Counted from the first letter of the stretch, positions 46,047 to 54,708 are shown. The stretch: 55,718 bases of DNA from Devosia nitrariae (GCF_030160115.1 NZ_BSNS01000005.1:1-55718); one strand, 5' to 3'. Notes: generated by a model not told the origin, from the letters alone. Made by a program: numbers and translations.

Positions 46047-47102
46047 TCACGGGTCAGGCGTGCGCGATCCCCAGCGGCCGGCACGCAGTTCCGCAAGGCC
46101 CTGCTCGCGCGAGACGACTGGCTGATAGCCGAGTTCCGTGCGTGCCTTGCCGATATCGAGCGTCACCTCCACGGCCGAAGTTGCAAAGACCTGCAGCGTC
46201 AGTGGACCAGCGATGCGGCCGCGCGAGAGCGTGCCGAGGAGGTCGCCGGTGATGGCGAGCGCCCGCATCAGCGCGCGGGGCACCGACTTTTGCGGCGCGG
46301 GCACACCCTGGGTTTCGAGAAGTCCTGAAACGAATCGGCGGAATTCAATCGGCTCGCCATCGGTGATGAAGTAGACCTCGCCAGCCCGGCCCTGTGCCAG
46401 GACGAGCTCGATGCCGCGGCAGAGATTGGTGATATGGGTGGTGGAGGTCAGGTAGGTGCCACCGCTGATCCACGCCATCCGGCCGGAGCGCGCCGCCGCC
46501 ACCAATTGCGGGAGAGCCGTGGTGTCGTCCCGCCCCCAGACGAACCGCGGCCGCACCACGATCACCTCCAGCCCGGCACCGTTGTAGGAAAGGGCGATGG
46601 CCTCTGCCACGGCTTTGCTGCGTGAATAGCCGCCGGCCGGCCGCCGCGGCAAAGGCCGGGACTCGTCCGCATTGACCACCGCACGCCCGTCGGCCAGCAC
46701 GGATTCGCTGCTGATGTGGATGGCCCTCGTCACGCCCGCGGCGCGCGCCGCCGCCAAGACGTTACGCGTACCCTCCTCATTGGTCCGGCGCTGCTCAGGC
46801 GAAGGCGGCCCGTGATCGGTGTCGGCGGCCGCGTGGACGAGGACGTCGCACCCTTCCATGCCGTCGATCACCTGCGACGCCAGCAGGTCGCCTCTAAACG
46901 GAACGGCGCCGAGGCTGCGCACGAGCTCGGCCGACGTGTGGCTACGCACCAGCCCGACCACCTCGCTTCCCGTCGCCGTCAGGTGGGTGATGAGGTTGCG
47001 TCCGACATAGCCGCCGGCGCCGGTAAGGAAAATGCGTTTGGGAACGAATTGCGCGCGCGCACCCGTGACCGGCGCGGCGCCAGCCTCTCTGATATCGATC
47101 AT
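46047..47102 (-). CDS. extended SDR, NAD-dependent epimerase/3-beta-HSD-like
   Basis: A 351-residue extended short-chain dehydrogenase: nucleotide motif GAGGYVG, an HAAADTDHG segment, HISSESVLA, catalytic YSRSK and a VVRPRFVWGRDD segment that starts the substrate domain. The closest groups are epimerase/dehydratase and 3-beta-hydroxysteroid dehydrogenase-like proteins. It lies 30 bp downstream of a TetR repressor on the same strand and is probably its regulated target. The substrate is unknown. The N-terminal 20 residues before the Rossmann fold may not all be translated. Confidence 0.87.
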   Translation of the reverse strand: MIDIREAGAAPVTGARAQFVPKRIFLTGAGGYVGRNLITHLTATGSEVVGLVRSHTSAELVRSLGAVPFRGDLLASQVIDGMEGCDVLVHAAADTDHGPPSPEQRRTNEEGTRNVLAAARAAGVTRAIHISSESVLADGRAVVNADESRPLPRRPAGGYSRSKAVAEAIALSYNGAGLEVIVVRPRFVWGRDDTTALPQLVAAARSGRMAWISGGTYLTSTTHITNLCRGIELVLAQGRAGEVYFITDGEPIEFRRFVSGLLETQGVPAPQKSVPRALMRALAITGDLLGTLSRGRIAGPLTLQVFATSAVEVTLDIGKARTELGYQPVVSREQGLAELRAGRWGSRTPDP

Positions 47103-47132
47103 TTTTGAAATCCTGGTTGTGGGGAGCAGGGC

Positions 47133-47711
47133 CTATTGGCCCGAGGGGAGAGGCTCCTGCCCGGGCTTGACGGCAACGAGCCAGTTGATCTCGCGCAAGA
47201 TCCGCGCGCGCTCCGTCTTGTCGAAATGGTGGAAATCCAGATACTCGAGGAGCTTCAGCCCCTCGAGCGCCAGATAAGCCAGTTGCGCCCCGCGCGGTGA
47301 AACCGCCGTCTCGCCGATGCGCGCAAGCACCGCCGACTGGTTGGCCTGCATATTGCGGCGCAACTCCTCATCGAGCACCAGCGCGGCGCTGAGGTTGAGC
47401 GCGGCGTTGCGGAAGGCCTCGGGCGGGGGCGCGGCCGCCGCGACGATCCGCGAGCGCATCGCCGGACTGTCTGCTGGCTCGAGGCCCTCCTCAACCCGGG
47501 CATGCAGGGCATGGTCCCTGGCGAAGGCCCGCTCGACCACCGCCTCGAGCACGGCCTGCTTGCTCTTGTAGTCGTAGAGCACTGTCGCCTTGCTCACCCC
47601 GGCTTGCATTGCCACCCGCTCAAGCGTCAGATTCGCCGCCCCGTCCTGTGCCACCACGAGTTCGGCGGCATCGAGAATGCTTTCCTGATCGACAACTCGC
47701 TTACGTCCCAT
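47133..47711 (-). CDS. TetR-family transcriptional repressor
   Basis: A 192-residue repressor with N-terminal HTH (SILDAAELVVAQDGAANLTL, then AGVSKATVLYDYKSKQAVLE) and a helical C-terminal ligand domain resembling the TetR_C group with FHHFDKTERARIL near the end. The palindrome at 47730-47741, 19 bp before the start, is its likely operator. It should repress itself and the epimerase-like gene, and possibly the divergent ArsR fusion. Confidence 0.92.
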   Translation of the reverse strand: MGRKRVVDQESILDAAELVVAQDGAANLTLERVAMQAGVSKATVLYDYKSKQAVLEAVVERAFARDHALHARVEEGLEPADSPAMRSRIVAAAAPPPEAFRNAALNLSAALVLDEELRRNMQANQSAVLARIGETAVSPRGAQLAYLALEGLKLLEYLDFHHFDKTERARILREINWLVAVKPGQEPLPSGQ

Positions 47712-47729
47712 GCCAGTCTCAATTTATTT

Positions 47730-47741
47730 CCGACCGGTCGG
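47730..47741. promoter_or_regulatory. TetR operator palindrome
   Basis: CCGACCGGTCGG is a perfect 12-bp palindrome within TTCCGACCGGTCGGTTA, matching the classic form of TetR/AcrR-type operators that carry ACCGACCGGTCGGT. It lies 19 bp upstream of the TetR gene. Confidence 0.7.
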
Positions 47742-47828
47742 TTATAAATATGGATGGTAAGGCATGTCAACCGGTGCCGCCGTCTTTGCCCAACAGCAAC
47801 GCGCACCCGCCCGCTTTCCGGCCCGCTC

Positions 47829-47860
47829 TTGACACTCTGTTCCGTAAGTGTCACCTTACC
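47829..47860 (+). promoter_or_regulatory. promoter and dyad of the ArsR-SRPBCC fusion
   Basis: TTGACA at 47829-47834 is a consensus -35 box; 18 bp on lies ACCTTA (47853-47858). GTAAG-TGTCAC-CTTAC (47845-47860) is a dyad over the -10 region, and CTTACCG recurs at 47872, so an ArsR operator is likely. The predicted transcription start falls at or next to the GTG start codon. Confidence 0.5.
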
Positions 47861-47864
47861 GTTC

Positions 47865-48677
47865 GTGGAAACTTACCGAACAGACGGCTGGACCGCACTC
47901 GGCGATCCGGTGAGGCGGGCGATCTTCGAGCGCTTGGCCGAGCGCGCGCGTGCGGTCGGCGAGCTTGCCGGCGATCTGCCGATCAGCCGGCCCGCCGTCT
48001 CGCAGCACTTGAAGGTGCTCAAGGACGCAAGGCTCGTTACCGACCGCAAGGAGGGCACCCGCCGCGTCTACCAGGTCGATCCCGAGGGGTTGGCGCAGAT
48101 GCGCGGTTACCTCGACCGGTTCTGGATCGAGGCCCTTGCCGGCTTCAAGACCACCGTCGAGCAACAGATCAAAGAGGAGAGAACCATGAACTCGCAGGCA
48201 ATGAGTACACCCAGGACCGTCGTCCGCCATACCGTCACCGTCGAGGCGCCGATCGAGCGCGCCTTTGCGGTATTCACAGAGGGCTTCGGCCGCTTCAAGC
48301 CGCGCGAGCACAACATGCTCAAGGTCGAGATTGCGGAGACCCTGTTCGAGCCGCGCGTCGGCGGCCATATCTACGACCGCGGCGTCGACGGCAGCGAGTG
48401 CCGCTGGGCCCGCGTCCTCGCCTTCGAGCCGCCCAACCTTGTGGTGTTCAGCTGGGACATCAGCCCGCACTGGCAGGTCGAGACCGATCCGGCAAAGACC
48501 AGCGAGGTCGAAGTCCGCTTCATCGCCGAAACCGCCAGCCGCACCCGCATCGAACTCGAGCACCGCCACCTCGACCGCCACGGCGCCGGCTGGGAGTCCG
48601 TGCGCGACGGCGTCGCCGCCGACCAGGGCTGGCCGCTCTACCTCGACCGCTATGCCGGGCTATTCGCCGGGTCCTGA
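47865..48677 (+). CDS. ArsR-family regulator fused to an AHSA1/SRPBCC domain
   Basis: A 270-residue fusion. Residues 1-100 are an ArsR winged helix (GWTALGDPVRRAIFERLAER, then ISRPAVSQHLKVLKDARLV); residues 115-270 are an SRPBCC/AHSA1 domain (VTVEAPIERAFAVFTEGFGR and GWPLYLDRYAGLF). The two are usually separate overlapping genes. Here an internal ATG at 48186 (Met108) keeps a GAGGAG ribosome site and an ATGA context, so a free SRPBCC protein might also be made. No ribosome site precedes GTG 47865, which may be leaderless. It may sense a small hydrophobic ligand. Confidence 0.85.
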   Translation: METYRTDGWTALGDPVRRAIFERLAERARAVGELAGDLPISRPAVSQHLKVLKDARLVTDRKEGTRRVYQVDPEGLAQMRGYLDRFWIEALAGFKTTVEQQIKEERTMNSQAMSTPRTVVRHTVTVEAPIERAFAVFTEGFGRFKPREHNMLKVEIAETLFEPRVGGHIYDRGVDGSECRWARVLAFEPPNLVVFSWDISPHWQVETDPAKTSEVEVRFIAETASRTRIELEHRHLDRHGAGWESVRDGVAADQGWPLYLDRYAGLFAGS

Positions 48678-48738
48678 AGCTTCTTCAGAAAAAGTGGATT
48701 CAACTTTTGCGGTACGAAAACGCGACAAACAAAACCGA

Positions 48739-48776
48739 AGAGCACCCGTTCTGTTTTCCCTCAGAACGGGTGCTCT
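48739..48776. terminator. strong hairpin between convergent ArsR fusion and methyltransferase genes
   Basis: A perfect 15-bp stem, AGAGCACCCGTTCTG (48739-48753) with CAGAACGGGTGCTCT (48762-48776), has an 8-nt loop. On the minus strand it is followed by TTCGGTTTTGTTTG, so it terminates the methyltransferase transcript. It may also end the plus-strand transcript, without a U run. Confidence 0.8.
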
Positions 48777-48785
48777 GGCGGGCTA

Positions 48786-49607
48786 CTAGCGCTGCGCCGT
48801 CGCGATCAGGGCGTGCATGGGAAAGACCACCCACTCGCCCTGCCGATGGGATGCGACGACGTCTCGCGTCTCCTCCTCCACCTCGTCGAGGAAGCGCTGG
48901 AATGCTGCCGGATCGGCGGCGAACTCCGGGATCACCGCAGCATAGGCCTGTTCGACGTTGTGGACGAACCGGTCCGGTTCAGGAACGCGCATTTCGCGCG
49001 TTTCCTCACCGATCTCGATGTCACGTAGACCCGCCTCGTCAAGAAGCGCGCGCAGGTCCGCACGATTGCCGAGCGAGAACGGTACGGTCACTTCCTCCTG
49101 GCTGACCCCGAGCGCGCCGAGCCGGGGGATCTCGGCCTCTGCCATGGCCGCATAGACAGGGTGCCGGTCGATCGACTGCCATACGAGCAGGGTCAGTTGT
49201 CCTCCGTCCTTTAGCATGCGCCGCGCCTCGCGCGCAGCACGCACCCGGTCGGGGAAGAACTGGAACCCGGCCTGACAGATAATGTGATCGAAGTTGGCAT
49301 CTGGCAGCCCTGTATCGGTGGCATCGCCCTCAACCCACTCTATCGCTGCACCCTCCGGCGGCGGCAATGCCCCGGCGACGGCAAGCATGCCGGGTCGGAG
49401 GTCGAGTGCTGTGACCCGCCCCGACGGGCCGACCAGCGGCGCGGCGGTGCGGGCAACGATGCCGGTGCCGCAGGCAAGGTCGAGAAGCGCCTCGCCGATG
49501 CGAGGCCCGGCGCGATCGACCAGCATGCGTGCCCAAGGGCCGAATATGGCGGGAACGAAGAACTGTTCGTACTTTTGCGCTGGAGTGAGTGCCTGCGGCA
49601 TTGTCAT
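48786..49607 (-). CDS. class I SAM-dependent methyltransferase
   Basis: A 273-residue methyltransferase: motif I LLDLACGTGIVARTAAPLVG, acidic TALDLRPGML, DANFDHIICQAGFQFFPD and LKDGGQLTLLVWQSI. It resembles the UbiE/arsenite-methyltransferase-like group without the cysteines of ArsM. The start at 49607 has AGGAGGAG about seven bases away; ATG 49601 is the alternative. It follows a SnoaL-like cyclase gene on the same strand, 52 nt apart, and a LuxR regulator further upstream. Substrate unknown. Confidence 0.87.
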   Translation of the reverse strand: MTMPQALTPAQKYEQFFVPAIFGPWARMLVDRAGPRIGEALLDLACGTGIVARTAAPLVGPSGRVTALDLRPGMLAVAGALPPPEGAAIEWVEGDATDTGLPDANFDHIICQAGFQFFPDRVRAAREARRMLKDGGQLTLLVWQSIDRHPVYAAMAEAEIPRLGALGVSQEEVTVPFSLGNRADLRALLDEAGLRDIEIGEETREMRVPEPDRFVHNVEQAYAAVIPEFAADPAAFQRFLDEVEEETRDVVASHRQGEWVVFPMHALIATAQR

Positions 49608-49659
49608 CTGTCTCCTCCTCGTTGTCGAGCTTGAAAGGGTGCCGGGACGGCGGCGCGAA

Positions 49660-50103
49660 TCACTCCAGCAAGCCCAGCTGGCCCAGCATGCCGGCGAAGT
49701 CGAAGTAGCGGCGCTCGTCGACGATGCGTCCTTCGTCATCGATTTGCCCCATGACGCAGCCTGCGATTTCGATGCGCTTGTTGGTCGCCGGTATCTGCCC
49801 GGTGGGCGTGATCAGGTTTCCCTTATGGGTGCCGGTCATCGAGAACTCGACCGCGTAATCGTTCCCCTGCTCCACCGTGCGCTTGACGGTGACCTGCAGA
49901 TCCGGAAAGCCGGCCAAGAACTCGGTATAGTCCGTGACGATGGCGTCCCGGCCCTTGAGAAGCTCGGGATATTGCGGGTCCCAGACGCTGGCCCCGGCCC
50001 CGTAGGTCGCGCCCAGCGTTTCGACGTCATGTCGATTGAGGGCGTCGATCTGGCGGGTAACGACATCCTGGACCGAATGTCTGGTTTGGCTCATGGTGCT
50101 CAT
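49660..50103 (-). CDS. SnoaL-like polyketide cyclase/ester cyclase family protein
   Basis: A 147-residue NTF2-fold protein (SnoaL). Segments RQIDALNRHDVETLGATYGA, ELLKGRDAIVTDYTEFLAGF and PDLQVTVKRTVEQGNDYAVE are characteristic, and the C-terminal DERRYFDFAGMLGQLGLL is the usual end. Members range from polyketide cyclases to uncharacterised ester cyclase-like proteins, so no reaction is assigned. AAGGAGG lies eight bases before ATG 50103. Probably co-transcribed with the methyltransferase. Confidence 0.9.
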   Translation of the reverse strand: MSTMSQTRHSVQDVVTRQIDALNRHDVETLGATYGAGASVWDPQYPELLKGRDAIVTDYTEFLAGFPDLQVTVKRTVEQGNDYAVEFSMTGTHKGNLITPTGQIPATNKRIEIAGCVMGQIDDEGRIVDERRYFDFAGMLGQLGLLE

Positions 50104-50232
50104 GGCGGTTCCTCCTTGCTTGCCGGACCTGTGCCGGCATGTAGAAGGCTAGCGGCACGGCGCACCGCCCGCTTCGCTTGTTCCGGCCATGGCGAAGGAA
50201 AAATCGTCATGGCCCGATCAGGCCATTCCTCT

Positions 50233-51900
50233 TCAGATGAGGCCGCGCCCAGCCGCATGCGCGGCGGCCGCGGCCCGCGTCGGCATATCGAGCCGCATCA
50301 GGATGTTGGCGACGTGCCGGTGCACTGTGTGCTCGCTGATCCCGAGGCGCGATGCGATCTCGCGGTCGCTCCTGCCCTGCCCGACAAGGCGCAGGATCTC
50401 GACCTGCCGGGCCGTCAGCGCTCCGCCTGCCTCGCCGTCGCCGGCCGGGTCCGCGCGGGTCCCGATCTTGTCGACAAGTGCCCGCGCGCGTCCCGCCGAG
50501 AAGGCGGCGCCGAGCGTCTCGAAAGTCGTGAGAGCCAGTTGGCCTTCCTCGCGCGCCCGCTCCGGCCGACCGAGTACGGCAAAGAGCGCCGCCAGTTCGA
50601 GCCTCGTGCGCGCCGCCTCGTAGGGCGTGCCGCCGAGCTCGAAAAGGTCGAAGGCATCCTCGAACGAGGAACGCGCCTGTTCCAGGTCGCCGGCGGCCAC
50701 CGCCATCATGGCCGCGCAGAACGCGGTGATCCCCCGCAGCGGCAGCGTCGGAACGGCTTGAGCGATCAGGCGCAGATCAGCGAGCGCCTCGGCGGCCCGT
50801 GCCGGCTTTCCGGAAAGGGCCGCAACGCGCGCCAGAAGCTCGAGCGCCGTCGCGCGCTGCAGGCGGTTCTCTGCGGGCGTGTGGCGCAGGAATCTCTCGA
50901 CCAGGTCTTCGGCGTCACGCAGCCGGCCGCGATCGAGCGCGATCCGGGCAAGCCCGAGCAGCGACTGCGGGTGCCATTCGGCGCGATGCAGCAGCGCCTC
51001 GGCCTCTTCGAACCGCCCCTGGCGGTGGCGCAGTTCGGCAAGCCGCACCAGCGCCTCCGCCGCCCAAGGCGGCCGGCTTGCCTCGAGATACGCCATCGCC
51101 TGAGATAGCGTTTCTTCGGCTTCCGGCCACTTGCCACGGAAGATGAGGACCGAACCGTAGTGGGCGCGGCAGGTACCTTGTGCCAGCGCAAAGTGCATGC
51201 GGTCCGCGACCTCGCGCATCGTCTCGCACCATTGGGCGGCGCGTCCGAAATCGCAGATGCGCTCGCACCCGTAGATCAGGTAGCACATGATCCTGCTGGC
51301 CCAGGCCTCGTCGGCGACCTCCCCGCCGAGGACGAACGCGGCCGCTTCGTCCAGCCGCTTCATGCCCTCCTGGATCTCACCCCGCCCGACCATACCGAGC
51401 CCTTCGATGGCGATTGCCACGAACTCCATGTCTGCAATGCCGCATTGGGCGGCGACGGCCATCGCCGCGCGCGCATGGCGGCAGGCGGCGGTGGGATCGT
51501 CGTTTATGATGAGGGCAACGTCGGCTTCCAGGACGGCAAGCCACCCGTGTTCGGGACACACGGGATGGTCGGCGAGCAGGCGATGGGCGCGCTGGCGCCA
51601 GCCGCGCCCGATCGCAAACTCGCCGCGGAAATCCTCATGGTCGGACGCCAACCACATGGCCGTGCGCGCAGCCCCGAGGTCATCTCCCGCCTGCCGGTAG
51701 AGCCGGAACGCCCTTTCGCGCAGGCTGATCGCGCCGCTGCCGTCGTTGTTCCACCACTCGATCCAGGAAAGCCCCTCATAGGCCTGCGGGCACTCCCCGA
51801 ACGTTAGTGCCTGCGTGAAAGCCGCGCCCGCCTCGTCGAATGCGCCTTTGACCAGCGCCTCGTTGGCTCGGATCAGCAACTGCTCTCGGCTCGGCGTCAT
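50233..51900 (-). CDS. LuxR-family regulator with TPR-like sensor region
   Basis: A 555-residue protein. Residues 1 to about 480 are helical repeats of TPR/MalT type (for example GAFDEAGAAFTQALTFGECP, GRFEEAEALLHRAEWHPQSL, GDLEQARSSFEDAFDLFELG). The last 60 residues form a LuxR-type HTH (LTARQVEILRLVGQGRSDRE, then GISEHTVHRHVANIL). No N-terminal ATPase domain is seen, so it is not a full LAL regulator. It lies upstream of the SnoaL/methyltransferase pair, 129 bp before it on the same strand, and may control it. Confidence 0.9.
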   Translation of the reverse strand: MTPSREQLLIRANEALVKGAFDEAGAAFTQALTFGECPQAYEGLSWIEWWNNDGSGAISLRERAFRLYRQAGDDLGAARTAMWLASDHEDFRGEFAIGRGWRQRAHRLLADHPVCPEHGWLAVLEADVALIINDDPTAACRHARAAMAVAAQCGIADMEFVAIAIEGLGMVGRGEIQEGMKRLDEAAAFVLGGEVADEAWASRIMCYLIYGCERICDFGRAAQWCETMREVADRMHFALAQGTCRAHYGSVLIFRGKWPEAEETLSQAMAYLEASRPPWAAEALVRLAELRHRQGRFEEAEALLHRAEWHPQSLLGLARIALDRGRLRDAEDLVERFLRHTPAENRLQRATALELLARVAALSGKPARAAEALADLRLIAQAVPTLPLRGITAFCAAMMAVAAGDLEQARSSFEDAFDLFELGGTPYEAARTRLELAALFAVLGRPERAREEGQLALTTFETLGAAFSAGRARALVDKIGTRADPAGDGEAGGALTARQVEILRLVGQGRSDREIASRLGISEHTVHRHVANILMRLDMPTRAAAAAHAAGRGLI

Positions 51901-52241
51901 CGCAGACCCCGGTCGCTCCTTGCGACACGCAAGAATAGTCGGTCAGGACCTGGTTGCCAATCGTACGAGGGACAGACGCCGGACAAGCTCCGGTGATCAG
52001 CGGACGCCCTCGCCGATCGCTTGTCCGCGACAAGCATGAGTGCGGGCGAGGGATTTCAATAAAATTGCGCGCTTCAGTTCGAATACTCTTGCGCTGCGAG
52101 TATCGCGACGTGTCGTCCTGATCGATCTGCGCCGATTTCAATAACGGAATCAAGCAACATCATGCTGCCTTAGATTTGGCACAAGTTTGGCGGAACCTTG
52201 CTGCTACTGGTGCATTTGGCAGTTGCAAATGGGGGCACTGG
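51901..52241. other. 341-bp intergenic region
   Basis: No gene was seen here. It separates the divergent LuxR and glycosyltransferase-like genes and is AT-richer than its surroundings from about 52050. An 11-bp direct repeat GATTTCAATAA occurs at 52052-52062 and 52134-52144. A TTG at 52176 could extend the downstream gene, but the added residues look non-coding. Confidence 0.5.
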
Positions 52242-53150
52242 ATGGGCGTTGCAGGGCCAGAAACGATCGATGTCGTAATCGATTTGCCGATCTACTTGCT
52301 GCAGACACTGAGGATGGCCCAGGCCATCGGCGAGGCCGGGTTCAGGATCTGTGTCGATCCCGAAGACACAAAGGCGGTCGTCCGACTGAAGGAGGTGTTC
52401 GGGTTCGACTATAGAGTCGGCAAGGCAGGCGCCAAATGGGTCACCGGGCTATATATCGACCATCTGGGGCCGGTCACACGCATCGGTTCCATCGAACGGC
52501 CATTGATCGTACCCAAGGCGATTCTAAACCATTGCCGCGACCGATGGCCGGCAGTGCGCCAGCATGATGCCTCGTTTGCCGGTCTGCTCACCACAACCCG
52601 CCGCTCAGCGATCAACCAATGGCTTTCGCTCTCGCAGCTCGAAGAGATGTCGCTTGCCGAACCGACATTCATCGAAAAGCAGCTGAATAAATGGGCGCAC
52701 AGGCTGCACTTGCCGATCGAGGAGCGGCGCGGCACCAAGAACGTCATCATCCGCACCTCCGATATAGGCCGCCATTTCCCGACCAAATCCTGGAATTCGA
52801 AATACTATGACCTGATGCTGAACTCGAAGTTCGTGCTGTGCCCGAGCGGGGACTTCAAGGCCAACGGCGTCGCCTGGACCTACCGCTTCTTCGAAGGCGC
52901 CATGTGCGGCACCATTCCGATTGTCGAGGAAACCTGCCCGCCCTATGAGGGCTATAAGTTCCGCCTGATGAGCGAGCCCGTGTCCGCACTTCAGTGGTCG
53001 CAGCAAGACGCCGAGCATAATTTCGCCTTGGCTCGGGAGCAGATGACCGTCGAGACGGAAAGGTTACGTGCCGAGGTTCTCCGCCTGCTGGCGGAACCCG
53101 ACGCGGTGCGCAAGCAGGAGCGGCACGGCGCTGAAATTTACACGACGTGA
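52242..53150 (+). CDS. exostosin/GT47-like glycosyltransferase candidate
   Basis: About 302 residues, no signal peptide or membrane helix. The C-terminal half carries the pattern seen in exostosin-type and related transferases: KFVLCPSGDFKANGVAWTYR, FFEGAMCGTIPIVEET, where a conserved acidic residue and Gly-rich turn contact the sugar nucleotide. The N-terminal half is not recognised. It lies 103 bp before a Wzy/ligase-like gene, so a role in polysaccharide assembly is plausible. Start ATG 52242 after GGGGGC is chosen over TTG 52176. Confidence 0.6.
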   Translation: MGVAGPETIDVVIDLPIYLLQTLRMAQAIGEAGFRICVDPEDTKAVVRLKEVFGFDYRVGKAGAKWVTGLYIDHLGPVTRIGSIERPLIVPKAILNHCRDRWPAVRQHDASFAGLLTTTRRSAINQWLSLSQLEEMSLAEPTFIEKQLNKWAHRLHLPIEERRGTKNVIIRTSDIGRHFPTKSWNSKYYDLMLNSKFVLCPSGDFKANGVAWTYRFFEGAMCGTIPIVEETCPPYEGYKFRLMSEPVSALQWSQQDAEHNFALAREQMTVETERLRAEVLRLLAEPDAVRKQERHGAEIYTT

Positions 53151-53253
53151 CGTCACTGGTGGTGTCGGTCCGGCACTTCGGCAGGCGACAGCTCAAGACG
53201 TGGAGCAACCGTCAGACCGGCCGCTCCATTCGCGGTGCAGAAGGTAAGCATTG

Positions 53254-54582
53254 ATGACTGCGTCACCTCAGATGGCTTTGGGACCACGCCAGCCGTTCGG
53301 CTTTCATGTCAACATCGCCTGGGTCCTGGCCTTCTTCGCGCTGGCGGCACTGATCCTCAACACCATGTTCGGCCCGCTCGCCGTGCTCGTCTTCCTCGCC
53401 TCGGGCCTGGCGCTCATCGCCACCCGCCCCGAATACAGCCTTTACGTCGTCGCGCGCCACTGGATCATCCTGCTCCTACCCGCCTATTGTCTCGCCTCGA
53501 CCCTGTGGTCGGAATTTCCGACCGTGACGCTGCGTCACGGCGCCCAGTTCGCCGTCACCTGCGTTATCGCCATCGTCATCGCCAACCGGGTTCCGCCGAT
53601 CGTCCTCCACAGGTTCCTCTACGCCATCTATGGTTTCGGCGTCCTCCTGAGCTTTGCCTTCGGGCGGGTGCGCGACGATATCGGTGCCTGGATCGGCATC
53701 TTCGGCAGCAAGAACGCTTTCGCCGGCGTCGTGTCGGTTTTCATGCTGGCTTCGCTCGCGCTCCTTATCGACAAGCGCGCCCACTGGCTGGCACGCGTCG
53801 CCGCGGCCGCCAGTGTGCTTGTTGCCGCGCCCGCTTTGGTCCTCGCCCAATCGGCCGGCGCCATCATAGTGCTGATCCCCGCCATCGGCATCCTGGCGCT
53901 GATCCACATCAGCCGGTTCACCAACCTTGCCCAGCGCCTTTTCTTTGGCGTAATGCTCGCGCTCGTTGCTGCGGCCGGGGTGGTTGTCTTCGTGGCCTAT
54001 GGCGACGCCATCCTTGCCCAGGTGCTCGATCTTTCCGGCAAGAACCCGACGCTGACCGGCCGCACCGACCTCTGGCAGATCGGCATCAATCTCATCAACC
54101 AGAACCCGCTGTTCGGGGTCGGCTACCAAGCCTTCTGGGTGCAGGGGAGCGCGCTTGCCGAGTCCCTCTGGGCCGAATTCAGCATCGAGAGCCGTTCGGG
54201 CTTTAATTTCCACAACACCTATATCTCCAACGCCGTCGAGATCGGCCTCATCGGCGTCGGGCTGCAGGTCCTCATCCTCTACGGCGGCCTTGTCGGGTGC
54301 CTGTTGTGGGCTTTCCGCAACCCCTCACCTGCCAGCGCCTTTTTCAGCGCCTTCCTCGTCATGGTCGTCGGCTCGAGCTTCGTCGAGGTCGCCGTCTTCT
54401 TCCAGTTCAGCGTCACCTCGATCCTGGTCATCTGCGCATTCGTCTATGCCGTGCAGGCCGGCGAAGCCTGGAGAGCCCATATCCTGGGTCTGACCATGCA
54501 GCCGGCGCGGAAAGCACAAGCGGCCTCCGGCCCCGGCGGGCCGGATCAGCCCGAACTCCCGCTGCCGCAGGCCCAGCCGTAA
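53254..54582 (+). CDS. O-antigen ligase/polymerase family protein (Wzy_C, ExoQ-like)
   Basis: A 442-residue inner-membrane protein with about 11 helices. The large periplasmic loop has the Wzy_C landmarks: GRTDLWQIGINLINQNPLFG, VGYQAFWVQG and FNFHNTYISNAVEIGLIGVG, where His in the FHN motif is the expected catalytic residue. ExoQ-like exopolysaccharide polymerases and O-antigen ligases share this pattern and cannot be separated here. TTG 53251 just upstream is an alternative start. The C-terminal tail after LTMQPARK is Pro/Gln-rich and cytoplasmic. Confidence 0.9.
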   Translation: MTASPQMALGPRQPFGFHVNIAWVLAFFALAALILNTMFGPLAVLVFLASGLALIATRPEYSLYVVARHWIILLLPAYCLASTLWSEFPTVTLRHGAQFAVTCVIAIVIANRVPPIVLHRFLYAIYGFGVLLSFAFGRVRDDIGAWIGIFGSKNAFAGVVSVFMLASLALLIDKRAHWLARVAAAASVLVAAPALVLAQSAGAIIVLIPAIGILALIHISRFTNLAQRLFFGVMLALVAAAGVVVFVAYGDAILAQVLDLSGKNPTLTGRTDLWQIGINLINQNPLFGVGYQAFWVQGSALAESLWAEFSIESRSGFNFHNTYISNAVEIGLIGVGLQVLILYGGLVGCLLWAFRNPSPASAFFSAFLVMVVGSSFVEVAVFFQFSVTSILVICAFVYAVQAGEAWRAHILGLTMQPARKAQAASGPGGPDQPELPLPQAQP

Positions 54583-54672
54583 GGCGGGTGCCGGAGGGTG
54601 TGGAACACCCCCTTTTCCCCTCTGCACCTGCACTTTGCTCCCGCTCGCCGATGTCCCCCCAGCGCAAGCCGG

Positions 54673-54708
54673 GGTGACACCCGATTGTTGGGGACGGATG
54701 GTGTCACC
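54673..54708. repeat. inverted repeat in the intergenic region before arsR
   Basis: GGTGACACC (54673-54681) and GGTGTCACC (54700-54708) form a 9-bp perfect inverted repeat with an 18-nt spacer. It lies within a GC-rich stretch containing CCCCCAGCGCAAGCCGGGG, like the unit seen near 42600. It could fold as a transcript-end structure for the Wzy gene; there is no U run. Confidence 0.5.

Noticed and set aside
48786..51900. A polyketide biosynthetic cluster around the SnoaL-like gene
   Set aside because: No ketosynthase, acyl carrier or other assembly gene nearby; SnoaL folds are widespread outside polyketide pathways.
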